Notes: a model not told the origin generated them from the letters alone. A stretch of DNA of 64,000 bases from Gammaproteobacteria bacterium (GCA_029881255.1 JAOUMY010000004.1:271313-335312); one strand, 5' to 3'; positions 1-8,359 are shown, counted from the first letter of the stretch. Translations and numbers: made by a program.

Positions 1-1
1 T

Positions 2-1423
2 ACTCTCGGCATACGCGGTACCGATTTTACCGTAATGTATTGCCGATCCGATTGTGGCGAAGGTGAGCGAGGTGATACAAGCGCGCAAAACGGATTGTAT
101 GTTGGCGTAATCAGTGGTGGAGTTACGCTCCAGAATGAACTGGGAAACATTAACATCGGCGCCAATGAATACGGCTTTGTAAATGCGCTGGGTGATTTAC
201 CCAAGACCTTACGACAGGCACCTAGCTTTTTAATGTTTGATCGGACTCAGCGAGACGTTAGAAAAATTCAGGAACCAGAATCACGGCGCACCCGAGAAAA
301 TCCACCCGTCGGTAAGGAAGCCAATGAAGGGAAAAACGAATCGTCAACCCAGACGACAACATTTTCACCCGAACCAAGTGCAGTCATCGAATCCATTGCC
401 GAAGATGTACGCAAACAAGCGGCCTTAACTTCGCCATCACTCGGTGCCGCCGACAGTAGTTATGCACTGTTTGGAGACATGATGGAAAGTCGCTTCGGTT
501 CTGATGGAAATGTGCTGCTACCGTCTACGGAAAATGAAACAGTTTCATCGACCGCAGAGAGAGAGACAGTTGGGGAAGGTCTTCTTGGAATGTTAGAGCA
601 GGCAATGTCCAGTGATAGCGCCAACAATCTTGATGATCCTTTGAACACTATTCCAGGCGTGTCGACCAATCAAAACCAGGCTTTTTCTATGGCGACCGGC
701 TCTGTCGGTGGACGGATAGGCAGGCAGGTGATTAATCATAGCGAGGCTCGCGTCACAGGATATCGCGACAATCAGGTCGATGGCGTATTGGCTAATACCA
801 CCAATGATGCCTATTTGTTTACACAGACGCAGTACCTGTTTGACGGCACGCAACTGGATCTGGGTTACGATGCCACCACTGGATTACGCTGGGGGCGGTG
901 GGCAAGTGGAACCGTTACGTTTGAAGGCGAAACAGCCGACCCTTATTACACTCGTATCAAGGATCAGATGCATTGGGTCGCCGGAGACGAAAACAGCATG
1001 ATGCGTAGTCTACCGATTAGTGGAACGGCGACATACAGTCTCTATGGTGGCACGGCACCCACAGACAGCGCGGGCAATGTCGGCCAACTGGGCAGCGTGA
1101 CCTTAACCGCAGACTTCAATGCGCCTGCAATGGTGAGCAATGCGACAGTTGAACTCACCATCGATAACCAAAACTGGAAGGGTGAAGCGTCCACAATGCC
1201 GATACAAGCTGATACCGCGACGTTCTCGGGTCTTATGCAAGTCAATGTTACCTCGGACACCTCTGCGGGAAATCCAGGACTCGGCCATATCAGTGGTTTC
1301 TTCGTCGGCGGTGATAGTAGCACGGTGCCTAGCGGTGCAGGGATTAGTTATGAAATGACCGCTACATCAAATGGCGCCGCAAACACTGTGTCAGGTTCCG
1401 CTGCCTTGCGTAAGGATCCATAA
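2..1423 (+). CDS. FecR-domain protein, 5' end missing
   Basis: The frame is open from the first bases of the window, so the true start lies upstream. The first residues read GIRGTDFTV, followed by a YVGV-SGGV stretch and an 'ANEYGFV' segment. This is the signature of a FecR-type domain, a beta-rich extracytoplasmic domain known from sigma-regulator FecR and from many exported sensory or structural proteins. After a low-complexity, polar linker (roughly residues 70-210 of the visible part) comes a beta-rich C-terminal region full of alternating Gly/Thr/Ser, with motifs such as 'VTFEGE' and 'SGFFVGGD' that recall a small barrel or sandwich. The C-terminal region has no name I can give. No TM segment is seen in the visible part. 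The FecR assignment is family knowledge; the role (periplasmic or surface protein) is inference. The internal ATG at 35 would cut the FecR motif and is not the start. Confidence 0.7.
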   Translation, partial: TLGIRGTDFTVMYCRSDCGEGERGDTSAQNGLYVGVISGGVTLQNELGNINIGANEYGFVNALGDLPKTLRQAPSFLMFDRTQRDVRKIQEPESRRTRENPPVGKEANEGKNESSTQTTTFSPEPSAVIESIAEDVRKQAALTSPSLGAADSSYALFGDMMESRFGSDGNVLLPSTENETVSSTAERETVGEGLLGMLEQAMSSDSANNLDDPLNTIPGVSTNQNQAFSMATGSVGGRIGRQVINHSEARVTGYRDNQVDGVLANTTNDAYLFTQTQYLFDGTQLDLGYDATTGLRWGRWASGTVTFEGETADPYYTRIKDQMHWVAGDENSMMRSLPISGTATYSLYGGTAPTDSAGNVGQLGSVTLTADFNAPAMVSNATVELTIDNQNWKGEASTMPIQADTATFSGLMQVNVTSDTSAGNPGLGHISGFFVGGDSSTVPSGAGISYEMTATSNGAANTVSGSAALRKDP

Positions 1424-1611
1424 GCAACACAAGTAGCGTGCTTCAAATAATTGACATCATAATCCTCGCCAAGGAAGATAGAAGCATAAGCCTCGCGAGG
1501 GAATGCGTCCGTTGAATTTTCTCAATACCCATGCTTTCCCACGAAACTGTTCCTACAGACGTTATAGCGGATCAGCAATTAGCGCATAGCTATTGTTAAC
1601 GGGAGTTGTGT

Positions 1612-2556
1612 ATGGCATTTCCATTTCTAGGTGATGTGTTCAATCATTTTTTCGGTCTCGACTGGAATCTTCCTATACCGATGTTTGGTCTGTTTGTCGC
1701 AACTGCGATAGTTCTCGCTACTTATGTTGCCCGTAAAGAAGTAGAACGTTACCAGGGGCTCTCGCTGTTAGGCAGCGCTCGGGTGATCGTTTCGAAAACG
1801 GGCGAAACACAATGGATTCCTGTTCATGGCGTCATAAGCGATCTTGCTCTGGTATGCGCGATTGCCGGGATAGTTGGCGCGAGAGTTTTTCATATTCTTG
1901 AATATCCGTCTGACTTTCTCGGTGACCCTATGAGTATGATATTCACTCAGGGTGGTTTTTCCATTTATGGAGGCCTGGTATTTGGCTTTGTCGCCGGCAT
2001 AGTCTTTCTCCGCAAACGTGAAATACCCTTGTGGCCCATGCTCGATGCATTGTCACCGTCGCTGATTTTGGGTTATGCCATCGGGCGTGTAGGCTGTCAG
2101 ATTTCTGGTGATGGCGATTGGGGTATCGCAGCGGATCTCGGCTCGAAACCGGATTGGTTACCTCAATGGTTTTGGGCGCAGACCTATGAAAATAATGTCA
2201 TTGGAGTAGTCATACAGAGCCCCGGTGTCTATCCAACACCGCTTTATGAAGTCCTGATGGGCTTGCTTATCTTTGCCATACTCTGGAACGTGCGCAAGCG
2301 TTTTATGCCTTTGGGTATGATGTTTTTCCTCTATCTATTACTGAGTGGATTTGAGCGTCTTTTGATTGAACAGATCCGCATAAACACTGAGTATCGCCTG
2401 TTTAATCTCGCCTTTACCCAGGCGGAATTGATATCCACTTTGCTGATTATCATTGCAACTGTTGGTATCGTACGAGTTGCCCGTATGCATCGTTTGAATA
2501 GCGCGCTATTCGTCAGCTTCGTTAGTATATTGATGACTGCATGTATGTCACTGTAA
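1612..2556 (+). CDS. Prolipoprotein diacylglyceryl transferase (Lgt) family protein
   Basis: Multi-pass membrane protein of about 314 residues with the Lgt core: a 'GGFSIYGGL' segment, then GRVGCQISGDGDWG, then 'PTPLYEV' and a final 'FERLLIEQIRIN' helix. Lgt moves diacylglycerol from phosphatidylglycerol onto the lipobox cysteine of prolipoproteins in the inner membrane. The signature loop ends SGDGDWG rather than the NGE-type loop of enterobacterial Lgt; I know the GDGDWG form from Bacteroidota Lgt. A TTG at 1606 also opens the frame, but ATG 1612 has GGGAG seven bases before it and is preferred. The gene stands alone between FecR and the GFA operon, not next to thyA as in enterics. It may be a second, transferred copy or a paralogue with another substrate. 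Confidence 0.75.
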   Translation: MAFPFLGDVFNHFFGLDWNLPIPMFGLFVATAIVLATYVARKEVERYQGLSLLGSARVIVSKTGETQWIPVHGVISDLALVCAIAGIVGARVFHILEYPSDFLGDPMSMIFTQGGFSIYGGLVFGFVAGIVFLRKREIPLWPMLDALSPSLILGYAIGRVGCQISGDGDWGIAADLGSKPDWLPQWFWAQTYENNVIGVVIQSPGVYPTPLYEVLMGLLIFAILWNVRKRFMPLGMMFFLYLLLSGFERLLIEQIRINTEYRLFNLAFTQAELISTLLIIIATVGIVRVARMHRLNSALFVSFVSILMTACMSL

Positions 2557-2703
2557 TTATTCGGTCTGGCAGGTTTTGGTATTTGATATTGTGCAGTAGG
2601 CTTTAGTATAGCCATACAAATCTGATTGAGATATATCTAGTTAAAGGAATCTGTACGATGCTCGAATTGACGCATCGAGTCCAACAATGAACGGAGAAGA
2701 AAA

Positions 2704-3132
2704 TTGGAAGAAAACAAAGTAAACGGAAGTTGTTTGTGTGGCGCTATTGTCTTTGAAGCGGAAATCATCCCCGAAAAAATCTTTAATTGCCACTGTTCTC
2801 AATGTCGAAAGTCTCATGGCGCAGCGTTCGCCACGCAGGCTTTTGCCAAGGGAGAAACTCTCAAGTTTTTAAAGGGGGAAGAGCTGATTTCGGAATACAG
2901 TGGTCACGGTGGGGTGCGTGTGTTTTGTTCCAAGTGCGGCTCACGTTTGATGAATTACACGCCGGATAAACAATATCTCAGCTTAGCCTTATCCAATATT
3001 GACAGTGAGTTTCACGGAAAACCTGTTGCGCATGCCTTTGTGGGATCTAAAGCAAATTGGCATGAACCTTCGACCGATATCCCTTCATTTAAACGCATTC
3101 CCAGAAATGCGTTAGCCGAAGAAACGAGATAA
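2704..3132 (+). CDS. GFA/CENP-V family zinc protein
   Basis: A 142-residue protein with the cysteine pattern of the glutathione-dependent formaldehyde-activating (GFA) fold: GSCLCGA near the N-terminus, NCHCSQCRKSHG at about residues 30-41 and FCSKCGS near residue 80. These cysteines bind zinc. Family members range from true formaldehyde/glutathione enzymes to proteins of unknown substrate, so the reaction is not assigned. The start is TTG with GGAGAAG just upstream; no in-frame ATG fits. It is followed three bases later by the PNPOx-like gene, and that gene overlaps the GNAT gene, so the three form one operon of small enzymes. Confidence 0.8.
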   Translation: MEENKVNGSCLCGAIVFEAEIIPEKIFNCHCSQCRKSHGAAFATQAFAKGETLKFLKGEELISEYSGHGGVRVFCSKCGSRLMNYTPDKQYLSLALSNIDSEFHGKPVAHAFVGSKANWHEPSTDIPSFKRIPRNALAEETR

Positions 3133-3135
3133 ATC

Positions 3136-3693
3136 ATGGCACAACAATATTCTTATATCAGTGATCTAATACGCCAATTTATCGAAAAGCAGAAAGTATT
3201 TTTTGTTGCCACGGCAATGGAAACGGGACACATCAATGTGTCACCGAAAGGTATGGACAGTTTGCGCGTGCTGGGTCCAAATCGCGTGGTTTGGTTGAAT
3301 GTGACCGGTAGTGGTAATGAGACGGCGACTCATGTGCAACATAGTCCGCGCATGACCTTGATGTTTTGCGCTTTTGAAGGGACGCCATCGATATTGCGCC
3401 TGTATGGAGAATCCAGGGTAATCCACGTTGGTGAAATGGGGTGGAAAGAGCTAGCTCAACATTTTCCATCCATACCCGGTGCGAGACAGATATTTGATGT
3501 ACAGATTTCACTGGTACAGACCTCATGTGGAATGGCGGTTCCTTTGTTCGACTATGTTGAAGACAGGGATTTACTTTGGAATTGGGCCGAGAAAAAAGGC
3601 GAGCAGGGCATACATACGTACTGGGAGGAGAAAAACCAGACCAGTATCGACGGAGTGGCGAGTAATATACTTGAGAAGGCAAGGATTGAGTGA
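3136..3693 (+). CDS. Pyridoxamine 5'-phosphate oxidase-like flavoprotein
   Basis: A 185-residue split-barrel protein. The N-terminal half 'FFVATA...INVSPKG' followed by 'WLNVTGSGNETATHV' is the usual flavin-binding opening of general-stress and PNPOx-like FMN proteins, and 'RLYGESRVI' is the matching barrel strand. It is unlikely to be PdxH, because the C-terminal substrate motif of PdxH is not seen. The expected activity is FMN- or F420-type redox chemistry on an unknown substrate in the cytoplasm. Middle gene of a three-gene operon, overlapping the next start codon by one base. Confidence 0.75.
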   Translation: MAQQYSYISDLIRQFIEKQKVFFVATAMETGHINVSPKGMDSLRVLGPNRVVWLNVTGSGNETATHVQHSPRMTLMFCAFEGTPSILRLYGESRVIHVGEMGWKELAQHFPSIPGARQIFDVQISLVQTSCGMAVPLFDYVEDRDLLWNWAEKKGEQGIHTYWEEKNQTSIDGVASNILEKARIE

Positions 3694-4163
3694 TGAATGA
3701 GATTAGTATTCGTGCAGCCGGGATAGAAGATGCGGAGTTCATGTGCCAGCTATTGATACGATCCATCACACAATTATGTGCTGAGGACCATCACCATAAT
3801 GCTGAAATTCTCAACACCTGGCTGGCGGGAAAGACTAAGGAAAATATGGTCGCCTGGATAGCTAAGCGCCAGATTCATACAGTGGTCGCCTATACGCAAA
3901 ATCAATTGGCAGGCGTTGCTTCTATCGAAAACTCCGGCTTTATCCATCTTTGCTACGTCGCCCCCGAATGGATAGGCAAAGGTATAGGTCATCAATTATT
4001 CAAGCACCTTGAAGCGTGGTCAGTCGCTCAGAATATTTCCGAACTCTCGTTAACAAGCACAGCCACAGCGAAGCAGTTTTACCAAAACCACGGCATGGTG
4101 TTTACCGGCACAAGGACTAATTGCTTTGGTACCGTCGGATATCCTATGAAAAAGATGCTGTAA
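3693..4163 (+). CDS. GNAT family N-acetyltransferase
   Basis: A 156-residue acetyltransferase. It shows 'FIHLCYVAPEWIGKGIGHQLFKHLE', the acetyl-CoA binding motif A with the R/Q-x-x-G-x-G/A loop in the variant form WIGKGIG. A 'LTSTATAKQFYQNHGM' segment follows, the usual motif B in which the Tyr before the NHG turn acts as general acid. It resembles the YhhY/PhnO type of small GNAT protein; the substrate is unknown. ATG 3693 overlaps the preceding TGA; a GTG at 3690 is also possible. Last gene of the 2704-4163 operon. Confidence 0.8.
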   Translation: MNEISIRAAGIEDAEFMCQLLIRSITQLCAEDHHHNAEILNTWLAGKTKENMVAWIAKRQIHTVVAYTQNQLAGVASIENSGFIHLCYVAPEWIGKGIGHQLFKHLEAWSVAQNISELSLTSTATAKQFYQNHGMVFTGTRTNCFGTVGYPMKKML

Positions 4164-4370
4164 TTAATGCAGTCAAATCAATCATTGTCGGTGAACTGGG
4201 TGACGAGCTGGTGAACGTCAATGGTTTCGTTATTAGAAGACTCAGTTGTGAAGATGGAATGGCAGTATTTTTCTCTAGTGGGTTGGATTCGTCGTTGTTT
4301 TCACGTATAAATAGGGCGCTGTTTCGTCGTATCAAAATCCTGTCTAACTTCAAGTGTGGGGTCGATCGTG

Positions 4371-4910
4371 ATGAAAAATAACGAATTATTAGCACCTAAT
4401 CTGGTAAAGTTTCTGATAACCTCGGCAGCCTGTCTGTTTGTCGGTACTGTTCAGGGCGCGGTGCAAGTTATGGAACCTATCCGGAGCTGGCTGGTTTCCA
4501 TCGGAACCCCAAATACCAATCCCGGACATTTAATCGATCCACTCGCACATGCCCATATCAATCTTATCGGTGGCGTGGTGCTATTTCTTATTGGTATGGT
4601 TTATTACCACTTTCCGCGTATGAGCGGAAAACCGCTTTATTCCAATCGACTGGTTGAACACACCTACTGGTGGGTGACCATCGGAATTGTCAGCTTTTAT
4701 CTTTCCTTAATGACGTTCGGGATAGTCGAGGGGATGTTGATGCTGGAAGGGTCGCCGATGCAGGAAGTCGTACACAGCTACTACTCACCGGTCATCGCCA
4801 CTTGTGCGACGATAATGACGGTTGGTTATGGCGCTTTCTTTTTCAATCTGACTTTGAGCGTGATGAAAAAGCCTGAGTTAGAAGGCAAAGCTGCGGCAGA
4901 GCGCGGCTAA
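4371..4910 (+). CDS. Short haem-copper oxidase subunit I-like membrane protein
   Basis: About 179 residues with four predicted membrane helices. A 'PLAHAHINLIGG' segment and 'VVHSYYSPVIATCATIMTVGYGAFFF' resemble parts of cbb3/NOR-type subunit I, where such histidines bind haem. It is far shorter than a catalytic subunit I (about 450-480 residues, 12 helices), so it cannot be a complete oxidase on its own. Proteins like this are annotated in databases as cbb3-type oxidase subunit I. ATG 4371 follows a G-rich stretch (4356-4361); GTG 4356 would add five residues. No other oxidase subunits lie nearby. Possible role: haem-binding or quinol-linked membrane electron carrier (inference). Confidence 0.6.
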   Translation: MKNNELLAPNLVKFLITSAACLFVGTVQGAVQVMEPIRSWLVSIGTPNTNPGHLIDPLAHAHINLIGGVVLFLIGMVYYHFPRMSGKPLYSNRLVEHTYWWVTIGIVSFYLSLMTFGIVEGMLMLEGSPMQEVVHSYYSPVIATCATIMTVGYGAFFFNLTLSVMKKPELEGKAAAERG

Positions 4911-4938
4911 AGACCACGAATTGATTACACCGGGAAAG

Positions 4939-4961
4939 CGGCGCTACCAGGCGCCGTTTTT
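4939..4961 (+). terminator. Rho-independent terminator
   Basis: Stem CGGCGC (4939-4944) pairs with GCGCCG (4951-4956) over a 6-base loop, followed by five T. It sits about 28 bases after the oxidase-like gene. Confidence 0.8.
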
Positions 4962-5029
4962 CATTATGTCGCGTGTACAATATCGGGTAATATCGGAAAC
5001 TTGTTTCTATATTCTTATCTGGAGTCAGA

Positions 5030-5347
5030 ATGAGCAGTTTTGAAAATATCAGTATCGATAGAGCGGCTAACGTTTATTTCGATGGCCGTGTAACCAGTAG
5101 AACCATACGTTTTGCAAACGGTGAAGTAAAAACCCTGGGTATTATGTTGCCAGGTGAATATCGATTTAATACTGATGACAAAGAATTGATGGAAATTCAG
5201 GGTGGTGATGTGTTGGTTCGCCTAAGTGATAGCGACGAATGGGTGGCTTATGCATCAGGCGAAGAATTTGAAGTGCCTGCCAGGTCTGCATTTGACATCA
5301 AAGTCAATTGCGTCACCGACTACTGCTGTTCCTTTACCAAGGAATAA
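5030..5347 (+). CDS. ppnP: Pyrimidine/purine nucleoside phosphorylase PpnP
   Basis: A 105-residue cupin of the former DUF1255 family. The characteristic parts are all visible: 'ANVYFDGRVTSRTI', 'KTLGIMLPGEYRF', 'EIQGGDVLVRL' and 'VPARSAFDIKV...DYCCSF'. PpnP cleaves several purine and pyrimidine nucleosides with phosphate to base plus ribose-1-phosphate in the cytoplasm. Full length for the family. GGAG stands five bases before the ATG. It is followed after 40 bases by the VOC-like gene on the same strand. Confidence 0.92.
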   Translation: MSSFENISIDRAANVYFDGRVTSRTIRFANGEVKTLGIMLPGEYRFNTDDKELMEIQGGDVLVRLSDSDEWVAYASGEEFEVPARSAFDIKVNCVTDYCCSFTKE

Positions 5348-5387
5348 CTCACCTTCCTTATTTGGGAAAAGCGACGGGAAGAACCAC

Positions 5388-6041
5388 ATGGAAATTGATC
5401 ACCTGTTTATCTGCACAAGCAAAGGTGCGCCTGAGGCCAAACATCTGGTTGATTTTGGACTCACCGAAGGACTACCCAACACCCATCCCGGACAGGGAAC
5501 GGCATGTCGACGTTTTTATTTTCACAACCTGATGTTGGAGTTGTTGTGGCTTGAGGACGAAGAGGAGTCAAGTAGCCCACTGACAGCGCCAACGCAGCTG
5601 TTCCATCGGGCAGGTTTGCGCGATCCAGGGACATCACCGTTTGGCGTCTGTTTCAGACCGTCGCCAACGGAAACGGCAGTTTCATTTCCGAGCTGGCAAT
5701 ATCGTCCCCGCTATCTGCCAGCGCATTTGTCAGTGGAAATCGCCAAAGACATGCCGTATGTTGAACCCTTGTGGTTTTATCTCGGGTTTTCCCATCGCCC
5801 TGATCAGGCAGCGACACCACCTAACATGCAACATGCATGTGGTTTTAAAGAAGTCACTCAGGTAAGGATCACAACCGAGTCAGACGACGCATTTTCGTCA
5901 ACTGCGCAAACCGTCATGGGCGAGAATTTACTGAAACTGGATCGCGGTGATACGGCTTTGCTCGAATTGTTTTTTGACGAAGGCAAAGCGGGAAAAGAAA
6001 TGGATTTTCGCCCGCATCTTCCACTGGTGTTTCATTGGTGA
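5388..6041 (+). CDS. Glyoxalase-like (VOC superfamily) protein
   Basis: The start is ATG 5388, preceded by GGGAAG; the frame is open further upstream but overlaps ppnP. The 217-residue product opens with 'MEIDHLFICT', the typical first strand of a VOC/glyoxalase-like domain, then 'GTACRRFYFHNLMLELLWL', the second metal-side strand. The C-terminal half has a weaker second module ending 'HLPLVFHW'. The substrate is unknown. Possibly co-transcribed with ppnP and the small coiled-coil gene downstream. Confidence 0.65.
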   Translation: MEIDHLFICTSKGAPEAKHLVDFGLTEGLPNTHPGQGTACRRFYFHNLMLELLWLEDEEESSSPLTAPTQLFHRAGLRDPGTSPFGVCFRPSPTETAVSFPSWQYRPRYLPAHLSVEIAKDMPYVEPLWFYLGFSHRPDQAATPPNMQHACGFKEVTQVRITTESDDAFSSTAQTVMGENLLKLDRGDTALLELFFDEGKAGKEMDFRPHLPLVFHW

Positions 6042-6061
6042 TTTGAAAAAGGAGTCGTTTT

Positions 6062-6277
6062 ATGACTGAACAGAGTATCGAAGCACTGGAAAGTAAGCGC
6101 CAGGAATTACGTGAGCGTCTGGAAAAAATAGAACAGGACTATCGTTCTGGTCTGGATGCCGATTCTGAAGAACGTGCGTTGCAACTGGAAAATGCCGAAG
6201 TGTTGGAAGGTATCGCAAAGGCCACTGCTGAGGAATTAGCAAAAGTTGAAGAATTGCTGGCCGACTTGAAATCCTAG
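6062..6277 (+). CDS. Small helical (coiled-coil) protein, unknown
   Basis: A 71-residue, highly charged protein with heptad-like Leu spacing over nearly its whole length (LRERLEKIEQDY, LQLENAEVLEGI, LAKVEELLADL). AAGGAG lies seven bases before the ATG. There are no cysteines and no membrane segment. Small proteins of this kind are common in proteobacteria and resemble TraR/DksA-like N-terminal coils without the zinc finger. Function not assigned. It ends about 30 bases before a strong bidirectional terminator. Confidence 0.7.
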   Translation: MTEQSIEALESKRQELRERLEKIEQDYRSGLDADSEERALQLENAEVLEGIAKATAEELAKVEELLADLKS

Positions 6278-6306
6278 TAGAGGATGCGATGAAAATTGGA
6301 AAAAAA

Positions 6307-6335
6307 AGCGGGGCTTGCTTGCCCCGCTCTTTTTG
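6307..6335. terminator. Bidirectional terminator between convergent genes
   Basis: Perfect 8-bp stem AGCGGGGC (6307-6314) / GCCCCGCT (6321-6328), 6-base loop, T-rich tract on the right and an A-run on the left. It serves the small coiled-coil gene (+) and the exported protein gene (-). Confidence 0.88.
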
Positions 6336-6352
6336 AAATCTTTTTCGCGCGC

Positions 6353-6736
6353 TTATTTAAACCGTTGCATCAACGCCTGAAACTCCGGCGAGTCTATCAT
6401 CTGCTGCAAACGTGGATCTTGCTTCAGCGCGGATACATCGTTCATTTCCACCATATTGGCATTTTTAACGGCATCAATTACGTGCAACACCACTTCATCG
6501 GCACTTTCACCCAGGATAGAACGCTGAATAGAATTTTGTGGCGCCAGCTCGCTATCGGAATAATAGTCATTTTCGGCAAATTCCGGTTGCGTGGAGTAAT
6601 TCAGTAGATTCTGGCCCTGATCAGTAAAAGACGTTTCCATGAAAAAAGAAGATTCGTTCTTTACAGCGGCATTCACACCAAAGCTCGCAAAAAGAAGTAT
6701 CAGGAGGAAAGATTTGGAGACATTCTTGATAGACAT
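6353..6736 (-). CDS. Exported protein, unknown
   Basis: Chosen start ATG 6736 gives 127 residues beginning with a clear signal peptide (KNVSKSFLLILLFASFGVNA, cut after AVNA-type site). The mature part is acidic and short; its C-terminal 'DPRLQQMIDSPEFQALMQRF' looks like a small helical tail. An upstream ATG at 6745 is also possible; neither has a strong ribosome site. It lies 84 bases downstream of the DAHP synthase-family gene on the same strand. Function not recognised. Confidence 0.6.
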   Translation of the reverse strand: MSIKNVSKSFLLILLFASFGVNAAVKNESSFFMETSFTDQGQNLLNYSTQPEFAENDYYSDSELAPQNSIQRSILGESADEVVLHVIDAVKNANMVEMNDVSALKQDPRLQQMIDSPEFQALMQRFK

Positions 6737-6820
6737 AGGGCACATCCAGTAAAAGCTCAACCACCTGTTTCGGTCCGTATTCAAAATTCTTTAGGGCATA
6801 TTTATATTTTTTTGTGAAAT

Positions 6821-7948
6821 TTAATTTTCCCATTCCTTGTGGAAACGCTCGGTCAGGCTGACTCTCCTTTCATAAGCTTGGCGCACGATCGCGACATCTT
6901 CCAGAAAGTAAGGTAACTCCCGCATATGTAAGGCCTGTGGGCCGTCTACCAGTGCCTTGTCAGGATGGGGGTGGAAATCCACCAACACCATATTGGCGCC
7001 AGCGATGATGCCTTGGGCGGTGGCATGGAATACATCCAGAATGCCATCCGGGGAAGACGCTCTGGTGCCAACCGAATGGGATGGGTCGATGCACACGGGC
7101 ATGCGTGTAAGGCGTTTTATGACCGGTACATGGCTAAAATCGACCAGATTCCGATGGGGGTCGCCCATATTGGTCTTCATTCCCCGCAGGGCAAAGATCA
7201 CTTTGCTATTTCCCTCACTGGCAAGATACTCGGCGGCGTTGAGTGACTCCTCCAGGGTGATGCCAAAGCCACGTTTCAACAGCACGGGATATTCAGTCTG
7301 GCGGCCTACCGCCTTCAATAATTCAAAATTCTGGGTGTTACGGGTGCCAATCTGCAGCAAGACGCCAGTGGGGCGCCCACTTCTCGCCAGGGCCTGATTT
7401 ATTTCTTCCAGGTGTTCGTCGGAGGTGATCTCCATGGCAACGACCTTGATACCATATTTTCCGGCAAGCTCGAATACCCAGGGTAAGCATTCCTTACCGT
7501 GGCCCTGAAACGAGTAGGGATTGGTACGCGGTTTATACGCACCCATACGCGTACATACCTGTCCATTTTCCTGCAAGGCCTTCATCATGGTTTCGACATT
7601 TTCGCGATTATCCACGGCACACAGCCCGGCAAAAATATTTAGATTATCCTGGCTAAAAGTCACCCCGTTATATTCGAATGAGGTGGCGCGGCGTTCATCA
7701 CGATGTCGACCCAGCACGCGATATTCTTCGGACACGCGAATAACGCGTTCTACCGTGGGCAGCGAGGTCATTTCCTCAATCGTCAAGGGCGAAGTATTAC
7801 CCACCAGATAGATTTCGGTGAGGGTCTGCTGGACGCCTTTAACCATATGAATGCGGGCGTCTATATCAGGTATTGCCTTCAAATAACTCATCAGGCTTTT
7901 GAATTCGCTACCATTTTGATCGGTGTTCGGCTGGAGAATGAGAATCAT
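6821..7948 (-). CDS. 3-deoxy-7-phosphoheptulonate synthase family protein (type I-beta)
   Basis: A 375-residue protein with an N-terminal ferredoxin-like domain (about 1-85), as in regulated I-beta DAHP synthases, and a TIM barrel. Barrel motifs are KPRTNPYSFQG, 'LLKRG', 'DPSHSVG' and 'DGPQAL'. DAHP synthase joins PEP and erythrose-4-phosphate at the start of the shikimate pathway. Substitutions stand out against the canonical family: AGPCSVE is AGLCAVDN (the metal Cys is kept), and the metal-binding Glu before 'HP' is Asp (LVDFHP). The His in PSHS is kept. It could be the main DAHP synthase or a subfamily with altered metal or substrate use. AGGA stands before the ATG. Confidence 0.8.
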   Translation of the reverse strand: MILILQPNTDQNGSEFKSLMSYLKAIPDIDARIHMVKGVQQTLTEIYLVGNTSPLTIEEMTSLPTVERVIRVSEEYRVLGRHRDERRATSFEYNGVTFSQDNLNIFAGLCAVDNRENVETMMKALQENGQVCTRMGAYKPRTNPYSFQGHGKECLPWVFELAGKYGIKVVAMEITSDEHLEEINQALARSGRPTGVLLQIGTRNTQNFELLKAVGRQTEYPVLLKRGFGITLEESLNAAEYLASEGNSKVIFALRGMKTNMGDPHRNLVDFSHVPVIKRLTRMPVCIDPSHSVGTRASSPDGILDVFHATAQGIIAGANMVLVDFHPHPDKALVDGPQALHMRELPYFLEDVAIVRQAYERRVSLTERFHKEWEN

Positions 7949-8152
7949 TCCTAATCCCTTCGCAACTGTTTGATTTGTAAAATATTACTAGATGATCATC
8001 GCAGCGAATAGTTCCGCCGTCAAATTGCATCGGCAAGACTTGAGATAGATTGAGCTTTACGGTAGGGTATGTGCCTTCTCGGCGGCATAAGCCACTTGAA
8101 TAAGCCCATTAGCCATGCGCTAGACCCAAGACCTTTATCCATGGAGGTGAAG

Positions 8153-8359
8153 ATGAACATTGGAACTGTAAAATGGTTTAATCGGACTAAAGGTTACGGT
8201 CTGATCAGTCCCAGAGATGGTGGTAAAGACGTATTTGTGTTTTATCCCACCATCGAAACAGACGGACACCAAACACTCGAATTCGGACAGACTGTTCGAT
8301 ATGAATCGGTAGATTGTCTACATGGAGAACGCACGGTACGTGTTGTTCCTGTCAACTAG
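8153..8359 (+). CDS. Divergent cold-shock (CspA-type) protein
   Basis: A 68-residue single cold-shock domain. GGAGG lies five bases before ATG 8153. RNP1 reads KGYGLISP instead of KGYGFI/KGFGFI, and RNP2 reads VFVFYPTI instead of VFVHFSAI. One aromatic of RNP1 and the RNP2 His are therefore changed, positions that stack on nucleic acid in CspA. The fold is probably kept and binding may be altered. A second, normal Csp is at 19967-20221. The gene is monocistronic, closed by a strong terminator. Confidence 0.85.
   Translation: MNIGTVKWFNRTKGYGLISPRDGGKDVFVFYPTIETDGHQTLEFGQTVRYESVDCLHGERTVRVVPVN

Noticed and set aside
1491-1500. CCTCGCGAGG palindrome after the FecR gene as a terminator
   Set aside because: It has no loop-sized centre and no T-tract; too short to call.
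4121-4381. Open frame of 86 codons between GNAT and the oxidase-like gene
   Set aside because: It overlaps the GNAT 3' end in another frame and has no family likeness or ribosome site.
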